From: Pseudonocardia acidicola
GTDB taxonomy: Bacteria; Actinomycetota; Actinomycetes; Mycobacteriales; Pseudonocardiaceae
Reading direction: 5' to 3'
Assembly: GCF_012911935.1 (NCBI RefSeq)
Contig: NZ_JAAXLA010000039.1
Coordinates: 1-61,717 of the forward strand
Length of the DNA: 61,717 nt
Both the position numbers and the translations under genes were made by a program. Below the pieces are notes generated by a model. The model saw only the letters and a program-made list of their open reading frames with translations, was not told the DNA's origin and ran no database searches. Shown in pieces: positions 38,814 to 47,692 of the stretch (the stretch's first letter is position 1; each line of letters starts with the position of its first letter).

Positions 38814-39637
38814 ACGCCGGCCCGGCCGTCGCGCATCGGCGTGAACAGGTCCAGGAAAAGGTCGGGGGCCTCGGCCGGGCTGGGCTCCGGGTGGACGATG
38901 TAGAACTCGGTGCCCATCCCCATCGCGAACAGCGGCTCGGGCATCGCCAGCAGGAAGTGGTCCGGGCCCATCTGACTGGCGTGCGCGCGCATCGAGGCCC
39001 GCTTGGCGTCCACGAAGTCCATCGCGTCGACCCGGTGGGTGATCTCGGACTCCGGCTTGCCGAAACTCGGGGCGTCCACCGACGGCGGGTTCCAGCCCTC
39101 GGGCAGTTCCCCCGACTTAGCCATGCCGCTGATTCCGCGGACCATCCAGTCGCGATTGATCGTGCCCTGCGCGACGACCGGGACCGCGCTCAGCTCCGCG
39201 GCCCGCAACCCGACCCGGTGCACCTGGATGTGGTCGGGGTGGCCGTAGCCGCCGTTGTCGTCGTAGACGGTGAGGACGTCGGGCTCCTCCTCGTCGAGGA
39301 TGACGGCCAGCCGCCGCGCCGCGTGCTCGACCTTCGCCTGCCAGAAGGCATACGGGGCGTCGTTGGTGGGCTCGCCCATCATCCCGGAGTCGGTGTAGCC
39401 GAGGAACTCGACGCGGGCGGCACCGATGGCCTGCGCGGAGGCGTAGCACTCGGCGGAGCGCCGCAGAGACAGCTGCTCGCCGTCGGCCAGCACTCCCGGC
39501 ACCGGTTCGCCGAGTTCACCGCGGGTGGCGAAGACGAGGACGACGCGGTGCCCGGCGGCCGCGGCGCGGGCGAGCGTGCCCGCGGTGCCGATCGATTCGT
39601 CGTCGGGATGGGCGTGGAAGCTGACAATGGTCCCCAC
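38810..39637 (-). CDS. PIG-L-family zinc deacetylase
   Basis: 275 residues. Zinc motif HAHPDDES (AHPDDE) at residues 8-15 and the third ligand in GHPDHIQVH. This fold includes MshB and Mca of mycothiol metabolism, but this protein is shorter and lacks convincing MshB- or Mca-specific segments, so it is named by fold only. GTG 39637. It converges on the FetB-like gene by a four-base overlap of stops and starts beside a palindromic repeat. Confidence 0.88.
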   Translation of the reverse strand: MGTIVSFHAHPDDESIGTAGTLARAAAAGHRVVLVFATRGELGEPVPGVLADGEQLSLRRSAECYASAQAIGAARVEFLGYTDSGMMGEPTNDAPYAFWQAKVEHAARRLAVILDEEEPDVLTVYDDNGGYGHPDHIQVHRVGLRAAELSAVPVVAQGTINRDWMVRGISGMAKSGELPEGWNPPSVDAPSFGKPESEITHRVDAMDFVDAKRASMRAHASQMGPDHFLLAMPEPLFAMGMGTEFYIVHPEPSPAEAPDLFLDLFTPMRDGRAGV

Positions 39638-39654
39638 GCCCAGAGCGTATCGAT

Positions 39655-39696
39655 CGTGCGCGGTAGGTGGCGCCAGAGCACCACTGACCGCGCACG
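39655..39696. repeat. Palindromic intergenic repeat, second copy
   Basis: CGTGCGCGGTAGGTGGCGCC (39655-39674) and its near-complement (39678-39696), between the start of the PIG-L gene and the stop of the MoxR-VWA gene. Same family as the repeats at 5344 and 59876. Confidence 0.85.
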
Positions 39697-39698
39697 AG

Positions 39699-41564
39699 CT
39701 ACGCGAGTATGCGGGTGAGCGCCGGGGCCACCTCCGCCAGCCGGCGGACCGGCTGGCTGACGCCGCCACCGCGGGCGGCCAGCGCCGCCGCGGCGGCCTC
39801 CGCGTCGGCGCCGGGCAGCGGGCACAGCACGTGCAGCCGGTCGATACCCGCGAGCGCGGTCACCGGGTCGTCGCCTGCGGTGTGCAGGCAGTCCGACAGC
39901 AGCACCACCATCCGCTCGTCGGCCACCGCCCCGGCGAGCTGCGCACCGGCCTCGCGCAGTCCCGCGGCCAGGTCGGTGGTGCCGTGCCCGCGCAGCGCGA
40001 CCAGCTCGGAGATCAACTCTTCGGACGGGCGGCGGACCCCTTGGCGCTGCAGCGTCGTCACCCCGGAACTGAACGCGAGCACGCCCGGCTCGAGCTTGGA
40101 CCCGCCGGTCTCCGCGGCCAGCACCACGCCCGCGGCGGCGACCGCGGCCAGTGCCACCGCGAGCCCCTGCATGGAACCGCTGATGTCCACGACGAGGCAG
40201 ATCGCGCGCCGGTGCGCGGTCCATGTGCGGGTGACGATGTCCTCGGGCATGGGCCGCCGGGAGATGCCCGGCTGCCACCCGTCGAGCGTCCGGTCGAGGT
40301 CGAGGTCGCCCTCCCCGCCGCGCGACGGGCCCAGCTTGCGGGTGCCGCGCGCCTTGGCCGGGCCGACCTTGCCGAGCCGGATGAACACCCGCCCGGCCAG
40401 CCGCCGGGCGGCGGCGCGCAGCTGCACGTCGGTGGCCACCGCCATGTCCGCGAGCAGCGCGGCGGCCGCATCCGGGTCCTTGGCGAGCACGGCGTCGAAC
40501 GCCTCCGGGTCCAGTTCACCCACCTCGGGTGAGACCTCGGAGAAGTGCTCGTGGCGCGCCGCGAGCTGCTGGCGGCCCTCCGTACGGCCGGGTCGCTCGC
40601 GACCGGGGCGCTGCCGGGGCTGGAAGCCTGCCGCGGGTGGCGGCAGGCCGTCAGCTTTTTTTCCCGGGCCGTCCGCGGGGTCCTCGGCGGGGTCGCCGGG
40701 CTCGGATTCCTCGGCAGGCCAGAACCGGTCCAGCAGCTCGTCGATCACCGATTCCGGGGTGCGGTCCACCCCGTCGGCGATCCGGATGCGGCCCGACAGC
40801 GCGGCGTAGGCGGCGTCGCGCGCGGTCTCGCCCTCCAGCCGGGTCTCGCCGCGCAGCTCACCGAGTCCGGTGAGGACCAGCGCGAGGTCGATCGCTCCGC
40901 GCACCGACGACCCCATGCGCACGTCGCGGTGCTCCCGCGTCGCCCGGGTCAGTGCGACGGCGAGCTCGACGACCCGCCCGTCGAGCCCGCTGACCGAGGC
41001 GGTGATGGCGCGTTCGGACGGCTCGTCCTGGTAGCCGAGGACGACCCGGCACATGCGGTCGGCGATCGCCTGGCTGACCCGGGCGGTGCCGATCGCGTCG
41101 AACGGGTTCATCGCGGCGATGAGCCGGAACCGCGCGCCGGCGTGCACGGTGCCGAGCCGCGGGATGGCGATCTCGCCCTCGGTGAGCACGGTGATGAGGA
41201 CGTTGAGCGTCTCCTCCGGGACGCGGTTGAGCTCCTCGAGGTAGAGCAGCCCGCCGCCGCGCATCGCGGTGAGCAGCGGACCGTCGACGAAGCTCGCGGG
41301 CTGGTAGCCGTCGACCAGCACCTGCGACGGGTCGAAGGCACCGATCAGGCGGGCCGGCGTCAGCTCGGCGTTCCCCTCGACGAACACGACGTCCTGCCGG
41401 GCGTCGCGGGCGATCGAGCGCAGCAGCGTCGACTTCCCGGTGCCGGGCGGACCCTCGATGACGACGTGCCGGCCGGTCGCCAGCGCGACGGTCAGCACTT
41501 CGCGCTCGCGGCGCAGGCCGACGATGGGTGGAGGCCCGGTGGTGACCGGGGGGCTGGGCGTCAC
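39699..41564 (-). CDS. MoxR AAA+ ATPase fused to a VWA domain (Mg-chelatase-like)
   Basis: 621 residues from GTG 41564. The N-terminal AAA+ part has Walker A GPPGTGKST and Walker B LLYLEELNR, with NPFDAIGTARVSQAIADR as sensor region. A Pro/Glu-rich linker (about 290-345) and a helical domain follow. The C-terminal VWA has the MIDAS sequence DISGSM and a conserved Thr/Asp near GHGTTDLAAGL. This is the BchI-BchD layout in one chain. No other chelatase or cobalamin gene is adjacent. Most such actinobacterial fusions are chaperone-type insertion machines of unknown target. Confidence 0.88.
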   Translation of the reverse strand: MTPSPPVTTGPPPIVGLRREREVLTVALATGRHVVIEGPPGTGKSTLLRSIARDARQDVVFVEGNAELTPARLIGAFDPSQVLVDGYQPASFVDGPLLTAMRGGGLLYLEELNRVPEETLNVLITVLTEGEIAIPRLGTVHAGARFRLIAAMNPFDAIGTARVSQAIADRMCRVVLGYQDEPSERAITASVSGLDGRVVELAVALTRATREHRDVRMGSSVRGAIDLALVLTGLGELRGETRLEGETARDAAYAALSGRIRIADGVDRTPESVIDELLDRFWPAEESEPGDPAEDPADGPGKKADGLPPPAAGFQPRQRPGRERPGRTEGRQQLAARHEHFSEVSPEVGELDPEAFDAVLAKDPDAAAALLADMAVATDVQLRAAARRLAGRVFIRLGKVGPAKARGTRKLGPSRGGEGDLDLDRTLDGWQPGISRRPMPEDIVTRTWTAHRRAICLVVDISGSMQGLAVALAAVAAAGVVLAAETGGSKLEPGVLAFSSGVTTLQRQGVRRPSEELISELVALRGHGTTDLAAGLREAGAQLAGAVADERMVVLLSDCLHTAGDDPVTALAGIDRLHVLCPLPGADAEAAAAALAARGGGVSQPVRRLAEVAPALTRILA

Positions 41565-41631
41565 GGATGCTCCCGGAGAAGACGCGCGTCGGCGGGGTGG
41601 GCCGATCCGGCCCACCCCGCCGACGAGGACA

Positions 41632-42756
41632 TCAGCTGTCGTAGACGATGACGCCGCGGATGTTCTTGCCGTCGTGCATGTCCTGGTAGCCCTGCTGCAC
41701 CTCGTCGAGGGTGTAGGTCTTGGTGACCAGCTCGTCGAGCTTCAGCACGCCCTCCCGGTACAGCTGCAGCTGCCGCTTGATGTCCCAGTTCGGGTTGGAG
41801 GCGCCGAACAGCGCGCCCTGCAGGCGCTTCTGGAACAGCGTCAGCTCACCCAGCGGAATCGGGATGCCGACCTCGGTGATGTCACCGAGGGCGGTCACCA
41901 CGCAGGTGCCGGCCTTGCGGATCGCAGCGAACGCCTGCTGGACGTGCTCGGGCTTGACCACACCGGTGGTGACGATCGAGGAGTCCGCGCCCTGGCCGTT
42001 GGTGAACTGCTTGGCCAGCTCGATGGCCTCCTCCATCGTCTCGACCGCGTGCGTGGCGCCGAGTTCCTGGGCCTTCTCCCGCTTGAACGCAACCGGGTCG
42101 ACGGCGATGACGTTCGACGCCCCGGCGTGCGCGGCCCCCTGGACGGCGTTGATGCCGATGCCGCCGACACCCATGACGACGACGGTGTGGCCGGGCTGCA
42201 CGCCGGCGGAGTTGACCGCCGAGCCCCAGCCGGTGCCGACGCCGCAGCCGACGAGGCAGGCCTTGTCGAGCGGGATGTCGTCGTCGATCTTGACTGCGGA
42301 GTCGACCGACACGGTGGTGGTCTCGACGAAGGTCGAGATGCCGCACATCTGGCCGACCGGGGTGCCGTCGGTCAGCTTGAGGCGGAAGTCGGTCGGGTCG
42401 TCCCAGCGCGACCCGGCAAGCAGGCCGGCGCCGAGGTCGCACAGGTTCTGCATGCCGGAGGCGCACCAGCGGCAGTACCCGCAGGCGGGCAGGAACGAGA
42501 AGACGACGTGGTCGCCCTCCTTGAGGCCCTTCGTGTTCGGGCCGGCCTTGGTCACGATCCCGGCGCCCTCGTGGCCACCGGCGAACGGGTAGACGCCGAC
42601 CGGGATGTCACCGGTCGCGATGTGGTCGTCGGAGTGGCACATCCCGGACGCCACCAACTTGACCTGGATCTCGCCCGCACGGGGGTCGTCGACCTCCAGG
42701 TCTACGACCTCGTACTTGCCCGGCGCCTGCCGGACGATCGCGCCACGGGTCTGCAT
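41632..42756 (-). CDS. NDMA-dependent-type zinc alcohol dehydrogenase
   Basis: 374 residues. Medium-chain ADH with catalytic zinc ligands in SGMCHSDD and GGHEGAG, structural zinc cysteines in CGYCRWCASGMQNLC, and the coenzyme motif GVGGIGINA. It matches the actinobacterial NDMA-dependent (tightly bound NAD) alcohol dehydrogenases. It sits next to the benzoate cluster and might oxidise benzyl alcohols or aldehyde precursors; this link is inferred. ATG 42756 follows GGGAGAA. Confidence 0.88.
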   Translation of the reverse strand: MQTRGAIVRQAPGKYEVVDLEVDDPRAGEIQVKLVASGMCHSDDHIATGDIPVGVYPFAGGHEGAGIVTKAGPNTKGLKEGDHVVFSFLPACGYCRWCASGMQNLCDLGAGLLAGSRWDDPTDFRLKLTDGTPVGQMCGISTFVETTTVSVDSAVKIDDDIPLDKACLVGCGVGTGWGSAVNSAGVQPGHTVVVMGVGGIGINAVQGAAHAGASNVIAVDPVAFKREKAQELGATHAVETMEEAIELAKQFTNGQGADSSIVTTGVVKPEHVQQAFAAIRKAGTCVVTALGDITEVGIPIPLGELTLFQKRLQGALFGASNPNWDIKRQLQLYREGVLKLDELVTKTYTLDEVQQGYQDMHDGKNIRGVIVYDS

Positions 42757-43046
42757 GCTGTGTTCTCCCTTGAACATCGGACGGTCGGGTCGCCGGATTC
42801 GGGTCGGGGAGCCGCGCGGGCAGCCCCGGCTCCGCGTTGATCGCTGGGGCCGACTGTGTGCCGCGCCACTACCCGGGTTTCATATCAGCATGCGCATGAG
42901 GTTGTGAAGATTCGCGTCCCCATCGGAGGAGCCCATCCGGAGGTGTCCGGCCGGACAGTTCGGACATCGCGATTTTCTACGAATCGTTGACGCAACGTGA
43001 TCAAGCAGTAGAGTTCGAGCACCCGAACGGCACAGGAGCCACGTTC
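42757..43046. promoter_or_regulatory. Divergent control region between the alcohol dehydrogenase and the CoA ligase
   Basis: Holds a perfect 14-bp palindrome TGTCCGGCCGGACA (42944-42957), a dyad CGTTG-ACG-CAACG (42985-42997), and a possible promoter TTGACG (42987-42992), 16 bases, TAGAGT (43009-43014) before the ligase ATG 43047. The motif GTAGAGT also lies upstream of boxC (about 45907). No regulator gene of the BoxR type is seen in the window. Confidence 0.5.
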
Positions 43047-44654
43047 ATGACCGATCTCTTCAACGCTGCGGAGTACCTGACCGAACGGTGGGTCATCGCC
43101 GGCGACGGCGACCGGGTGGCCGTCCGGCATCCCGGCGGGACCCTGACCTACGCCGAGCTCGCGGCCGAGGTCCGCCGGGTCGCCGCAGGGCTCACCACGA
43201 TCGGGGTCCGGCCCGAGGAGCGGGTCCTGCTGTGCATGGTCGACGACGTCGAGCTCTTCACCGGGATCCTGGCCACGATGTACATCGGTGCCGTCGCGGT
43301 GCCGTCGTCGACCATGCTGACCGGCCCGGAACTGGGCAAACTGGTCGCCGACTCGCGGGCCCGGGTGCTGCTGGGCAGCCACCAGTTCAGCGACGTCGTG
43401 CATGCCGCGGCGGCCGGCGCGCCCGATCTGCGGCACGTCGTCCTCACCGGCGCGCAGGGCCCGGACCCGGCCGCGCTGGGCCCCCAGGTCACAGCGCTGA
43501 CCTGGGCGCAACTGCTGGCGGCGGGCGCCGACACCCCGGTGACCGCGCCCTACACCACCTGGGACGAGTCCCCCGCACTGTGGCTCTACACCTCCGGCAC
43601 CACCGGGACGCCCAAGGGCGCGATGCACCGGCACACCGACATCCGGTACGTGTGCGAGACCTACGCCCACCAGGTGCTCGGCATCCACGCCGACGACGTG
43701 TGCCTGTCGGTGGCCAAGCTCTTCTTCGCCTACGGCATCGGCAACTCGATGTTCTTCCCGCTGTCGGTGGGCGCCAGCACGGTGCTCGAGCCGTCGCGGC
43801 CGAATCCGCGCCTGTTCGCCGAACGGGTGGCCGAGCACGGCGTCACGCTGTTCTTCGCCGTCCCCAGCTTCTGGGGTCCGCTGCTGGCCGGCGATCTGCC
43901 CGACGACGCCTTCCGCACCGTCCGGCAAGGCACCTCGGCCGGTGAGACGCTGCCCGCCCGGATGTTCCACGGCATCCGTGACCGGTTCGGCATCGAGATC
44001 CTCGACGGCATCGGTTCCACCGAGGCGCTGCACATCTTCATCTCCAACCGGCCGGGTGCGGTGGTCCCGGGCAGTTCCGGGACACCCGTCCCCGGTTACC
44101 GCATCGAGCTGCGGCGCACCGACGGCACGGTGATCGAGGGCACCGGCGAGTCCGGGATGCTGTTCATCGCCGGGGAGTCGGTCTGCACCGGCTACTGGTG
44201 CCGCACCGACGTCAACCGGGCGGTGTTCCACGGCGAGTGGATGCGCACCGGCGACCAGTACGTGCGCAATGACGACGGCACGTACACCTGCCTGGGCCGC
44301 GCCGACGACGTGCTCAAGGTCGGCGGCATCTGGGTGAGCCCGACCGAGGTCGAGTCACGACTGCTCGAGCACCCGGACCTGGAGGAAGCGGTCGTGGTGG
44401 GCGTGCCGGACTCCGACGGCCTGGACAAGCCGATCGCCTACGTGGTGCCCCGGCCGGGGGCCGTCATCGACCCCGACGAGGTGATCGCCTTCTGCCGCGC
44501 CGGGCTGGCCTCCTTCAAACGGCCCCGGGCCGTGCTCCCGATCGCCGAGCTGCCCAAGACCGCCACCGGCAAGATCCAGCGGTTCCGGCTGCGGGCGCTC
44601 GCGGCCACGACGCCGGCGCCCGGGGCGGCCACCGGCGAGGAGGCGCCGGCGTGA
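43047..44654 (+). CDS. Benzoate-CoA ligase family enzyme
   Basis: 535 residues. ANL-superfamily AMP-forming ligase: LWLYTSGTTGTPKGAMH (P-loop), DGIGSTEALHIFIS, GEWMRTGDQY and PKTATGKIQR with the catalytic Lys. The organisation, including LFFAYGIGNSMFFPLSVGAS, matches the benzoate/2-aminobenzoate-CoA ligase branch. It activates benzoate to benzoyl-CoA, the substrate of BoxAB. An exact acid cannot be read from sequence. ATG 43047 has AGGAG upstream. The stop overlaps the following gene. Confidence 0.9.
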   Translation: MTDLFNAAEYLTERWVIAGDGDRVAVRHPGGTLTYAELAAEVRRVAAGLTTIGVRPEERVLLCMVDDVELFTGILATMYIGAVAVPSSTMLTGPELGKLVADSRARVLLGSHQFSDVVHAAAAGAPDLRHVVLTGAQGPDPAALGPQVTALTWAQLLAAGADTPVTAPYTTWDESPALWLYTSGTTGTPKGAMHRHTDIRYVCETYAHQVLGIHADDVCLSVAKLFFAYGIGNSMFFPLSVGASTVLEPSRPNPRLFAERVAEHGVTLFFAVPSFWGPLLAGDLPDDAFRTVRQGTSAGETLPARMFHGIRDRFGIEILDGIGSTEALHIFISNRPGAVVPGSSGTPVPGYRIELRRTDGTVIEGTGESGMLFIAGESVCTGYWCRTDVNRAVFHGEWMRTGDQYVRNDDGTYTCLGRADDVLKVGGIWVSPTEVESRLLEHPDLEEAVVVGVPDSDGLDKPIAYVVPRPGAVIDPDEVIAFCRAGLASFKRPRAVLPIAELPKTATGKIQRFRLRALAATTPAPGAATGEEAPA

Positions 44655-45324
44655 CGCAGTCCGTTGCGGCCCAACGGATCGGAGTCATCGGCGCCGGCAC
44701 GATGGGCGTCGGGATCGCGTATGTGTTCGCCGCCGCGGGCGCTGAGGTGACCGTCGTCGAGCCCGACGCCGAACGCGCCGCCACCGCGCTGCGCATCGCC
44801 GCGCACCAGGCGGCACGCGCCGCCGAGCGGGGCAAGCTCGACGCCGCCGCGGCGCAGGAGCTGCCCGACCGGCTGACTTCCTCGGGCCGCACTTCTTCAA
44901 CCCGGTCTGGTCGATGCCGCTGATCGAGATCGTGCACGCGCCGGCCATCGCCCCCGAGCAGATCGACGCCGCCCGCGCGGCCGCCGAGCTCGTCGGCAAG
45001 GAGACCATCGTGGTGCGCGACGCCCCGGGGTTCGCCACCAGCCGGCTGGGCATCGCGCTGGGCCTGGAGGCGATCCGGATGCTGGAGGAGGGCGTCGCCG
45101 CGGCCGAGGACATCGACAGGGCGATGGCGCCGGGCTACCGGCACCCGATGGGCCCGCTGCGACTCACCGACCTGGTCGGTCTCGACGTGCGGCTCGACGT
45201 CGCCCGCAACCTGGCGCAGAGTTACGGCGAGCGGTTCACCCCGCCGCGGTTGCTGGTGGACAAGGTCGCCGCCGGCGAGCTGGGCCGCAAGACCGGCCGG
45301 GGCTTCTACGACTGGCCGGAGTGA
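44651..45324 (+). pseudogene. 3-hydroxyacyl-CoA dehydrogenase with internal deletion and frameshift
   Basis: The N-terminal NAD fold (IGVIGAGTMGVGIAYVFAAA) is intact to about residue 75. At about 44877 the sequence jumps straight to the HFFNPVWSMPLIEIVHAP segment, in a different frame. Roughly 55-65 residues that normally contain the second half of the NAD domain and the ATNTSSL region are missing. The C-terminal domain is otherwise complete to 45324 (GFATSRLGIALGLEAIRMLE, TGRGFYDWPE). As it stands no functional enzyme is possible. In benzoate breakdown this step follows BoxC/BoxD. An assembly or cloning error should be excluded first. Confidence 0.85.
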
Positions 45325-45411
45325 GCAGCGGATCGGCGCCGCTCCCGGGCTGCGCCGTCGTCGCGGCCCCGACACACTGCCACGCATCGGGACGCCCGCA
45401 AGGAGGCCGGC

Positions 45412-45855
45412 ATGACGACCCAGCTGACATCGGCGCAGTGGATCCGCGAGACCCCCGCGAGATGGGATGCGGACAAGACCCGCGTCCTCGGGGGGCTCGA
45501 CCCGGCTCTGTTCGGCTTCGGCTCGCCGACGGACGGCGACGCCCTGGGCGACGAGTGGTGGCGGGTCGAGGACGGTGGCCGGGTGCTCGGCTACGGCCGG
45601 CTCGACGACACCTGGGGCGACGCCGAGATCCTCGTCCTGGTGGAACCGGAGCGGCGCGGGTCCGGCGTCGGCGCCTTCATCCTCGACCACCTCGAGCAGG
45701 AGGCCGCCGAGCGGCACCTCAACTACATCTACAACGTGGTGCCGCACGGGCATCCGGACCCGGAGCCGGTCACCACGTGGCTGACCGCGCACGGGTTCGC
45801 GCCCAACGACGTCGGTGAACTGCGCAAGCGGGTGCCGGGCGCCGACCCGCGCTGA
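45412..45855 (+). CDS. GNAT-family acetyltransferase-like protein
   Basis: 147 residues. GNAT core with the acetyl-CoA loop VEPERRGSGVGAFILDHLEQ (R/QxxGxG/A). The N-terminal part is helical with Trp-rich RVEDGGRVLGYGRLDDTWGD. Similar genes occur near box clusters, but no role in benzoate use is established. ATG 45412 follows AAGGAGG. Confidence 0.82.
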   Translation: MTTQLTSAQWIRETPARWDADKTRVLGGLDPALFGFGSPTDGDALGDEWWRVEDGGRVLGYGRLDDTWGDAEILVLVEPERRGSGVGAFILDHLEQEAAERHLNYIYNVVPHGHPDPEPVTTWLTAHGFAPNDVGELRKRVPGADPR

Positions 45856-45951
45856 CGACACCGATCGACGTTCTACACTGCTGTCCCGCGGCGCAAGGTT
45901 GCTGTAGAGTGATGGTCAACCCACCGCGCCCGAGCGCAGGAGGATCCCGAG

Positions 45952-47676
45952 ATGACCACCACCGCAAGCGCCCCGGCCGATCCGGACGCTGCCGAGATCC
46001 CCACGATCTCTTTCGACGCCTCGCCGGAGAGCTACCGGCACTGGACCCTCGACCTGTCGCAGGCCGCCGAGACGGGGGTGGCGTATCTGCGGCTCGACAT
46101 CGACGAGACCGCCGGTCTGGTGCCCGGTTACGAGTTGAAGATGAACTCCTACGACCTGGGGGTGGACATCGAGCTCTACGACGCCACCCAGCGGCTGCGC
46201 TTCGAACACCCCGAGGTGCGCGCGGTGGTCGTGACCAGCGCCAAGGACCGCAACTTCTGCGCCGGGGCGAACATCCGGATGCTGGCCCGGTCCAGCCATC
46301 CGTGGAAGGTGAACTTCTGCAAGTTCACCAACGAGACCCGCAACGGGATCGAGGACGCGACGGCGAACTCCGGGCAGACCTGGATCGCCGCGGTCAACGG
46401 CACCGCGGCCGGCGGTGGCTACGAGCTGGCCCTGGCGTGTGAGCAGATCCTGCTGATCGACGACAACTCCTCGGCGGTGTCGCTGCCGGAGGTGCCGCTG
46501 CTGGGTGTGCTGCCGGGCACCGGCGGGCTGACCCGGGTGATCGACAAGCGCCGGGTGCGCAAGGACCGCGCCGACGTGTTCGCCACCAGGGCCGAGGGCA
46601 TCCGCGGCCGCCAGGCGGTGGAGTGGAAGCTGGTCGACGAGACCATCCCGAAGCGGGCCTGGGACGAGACGGTGGCCCAGCGGGCCGCCGAGGCGGCGGC
46701 GCGGTCGCCGCGTCCGTCCGGCGCGACGGGCATCGCGCTCGCGCCGCTGCACCGCGAGGAGAGCGCCGACGGCATCTCCTACCGGCACGTGAAGGCGAGC
46801 TTCGACCGCGCGCGGGGCCTGGTGGAGATCACCGTGCTGGGCCCGTCGGGTGGGGTGCCGGAGTCGCTGGAGCGGGTGCACGAGCTGGGTGCGCAGTTCT
46901 GGCCGCTGGCCATGACCCGCGAGCTCGACGACCTGATCCTGCGGCTGCGGGCCAACGAGCTCGAGCTGGGCACCTGGATCATCCGCACCCGGGGCGACGT
47001 GGAGGACGCGCTGGCCTTCGAGCGGCTCATCGCCGAGCACTCCGGCGACGACTGGCTGGTCAACGAGATCCGGCACTACTTCAAGCGGGTGCTCAAGCGC
47101 CTGGACGTGACGTCGCGGTCGCTGATCGCGCTGATCGAGCCGGGCTCGTGCTTCGCCGGCGCGCTGCTGGAGCTGGCGCTGGCGTGTGACCGGCAGTACA
47201 TGCTCGACGGGACCCTGGACGAGGACGCGAGCGAGCAGGGCGACGAGGCCCAGATCGTGCTGTCCGAGAGCAACTTCGGGGTGTTCCCGATGGGTAACGG
47301 GCTGTCCCGGCTCGGTTCGCGGTTCTACGGCGACGACACCGCGGTGGCCGAGCTGCGCCAGGAGGTCGGCCGCCGGATCACCGCCCGGGAGGCGATGGAC
47401 CTGGGGCTGGTCACCGACGCCCCGGACGACATCGACTGGGACGACGAGATCCGGATCATGCTCGAGGAGCGCGCCTCGCTGTCCCCGGACGCGCTGACCG
47501 GGATGGAGGCCAACCACCGGTTCGTCGGCCCGGAGACCATGGAGTCGCGGATCTTCTCCCGGCTCACCGCATGGCAGAACTGGATCTTCGTTCGCCCCAA
47601 CGCCTCCGGCCCGGAGGGGGCGTTGCGCAAGTACGGCACCGGACGCAAGGCCGAATTCGACCGCAGACGTGTCTGA
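45952..47676 (+). CDS. boxC: 2,3-epoxybenzoyl-CoA dihydrolase BoxC
   Basis: 574 residues, an extended crotonase-fold enzyme. Features: SAKDRNFCAGANIRMLARS (oxyanion-hole CAGANI), AAVNGTAAGGGYELALACEQI, PLLGVLPGTGGLTRVID, and a second crotonase-like half to the C-terminus. It opens the 2,3-epoxide of benzoyl-CoA to 3,4-didehydroadipyl-CoA semialdehyde plus formate. ATG 45952 has GCAGGAGGATC upstream. 16 bases separate it from boxB, so they are co-transcribed. Confidence 0.95.
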   Translation: MTTTASAPADPDAAEIPTISFDASPESYRHWTLDLSQAAETGVAYLRLDIDETAGLVPGYELKMNSYDLGVDIELYDATQRLRFEHPEVRAVVVTSAKDRNFCAGANIRMLARSSHPWKVNFCKFTNETRNGIEDATANSGQTWIAAVNGTAAGGGYELALACEQILLIDDNSSAVSLPEVPLLGVLPGTGGLTRVIDKRRVRKDRADVFATRAEGIRGRQAVEWKLVDETIPKRAWDETVAQRAAEAAARSPRPSGATGIALAPLHREESADGISYRHVKASFDRARGLVEITVLGPSGGVPESLERVHELGAQFWPLAMTRELDDLILRLRANELELGTWIIRTRGDVEDALAFERLIAEHSGDDWLVNEIRHYFKRVLKRLDVTSRSLIALIEPGSCFAGALLELALACDRQYMLDGTLDEDASEQGDEAQIVLSESNFGVFPMGNGLSRLGSRFYGDDTAVAELRQEVGRRITAREAMDLGLVTDAPDDIDWDDEIRIMLEERASLSPDALTGMEANHRFVGPETMESRIFSRLTAWQNWIFVRPNASGPEGALRKYGTGRKAEFDRRRV

Positions 47677-47692
47677 GTAGGGATGTCCAGCA

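Noticed and set aside
38810..39637. Naming the PIG-L protein MshB or Mca
   Set aside because: The zinc motif fits the whole fold, but length and flanking motifs do not specify either mycothiol enzyme.
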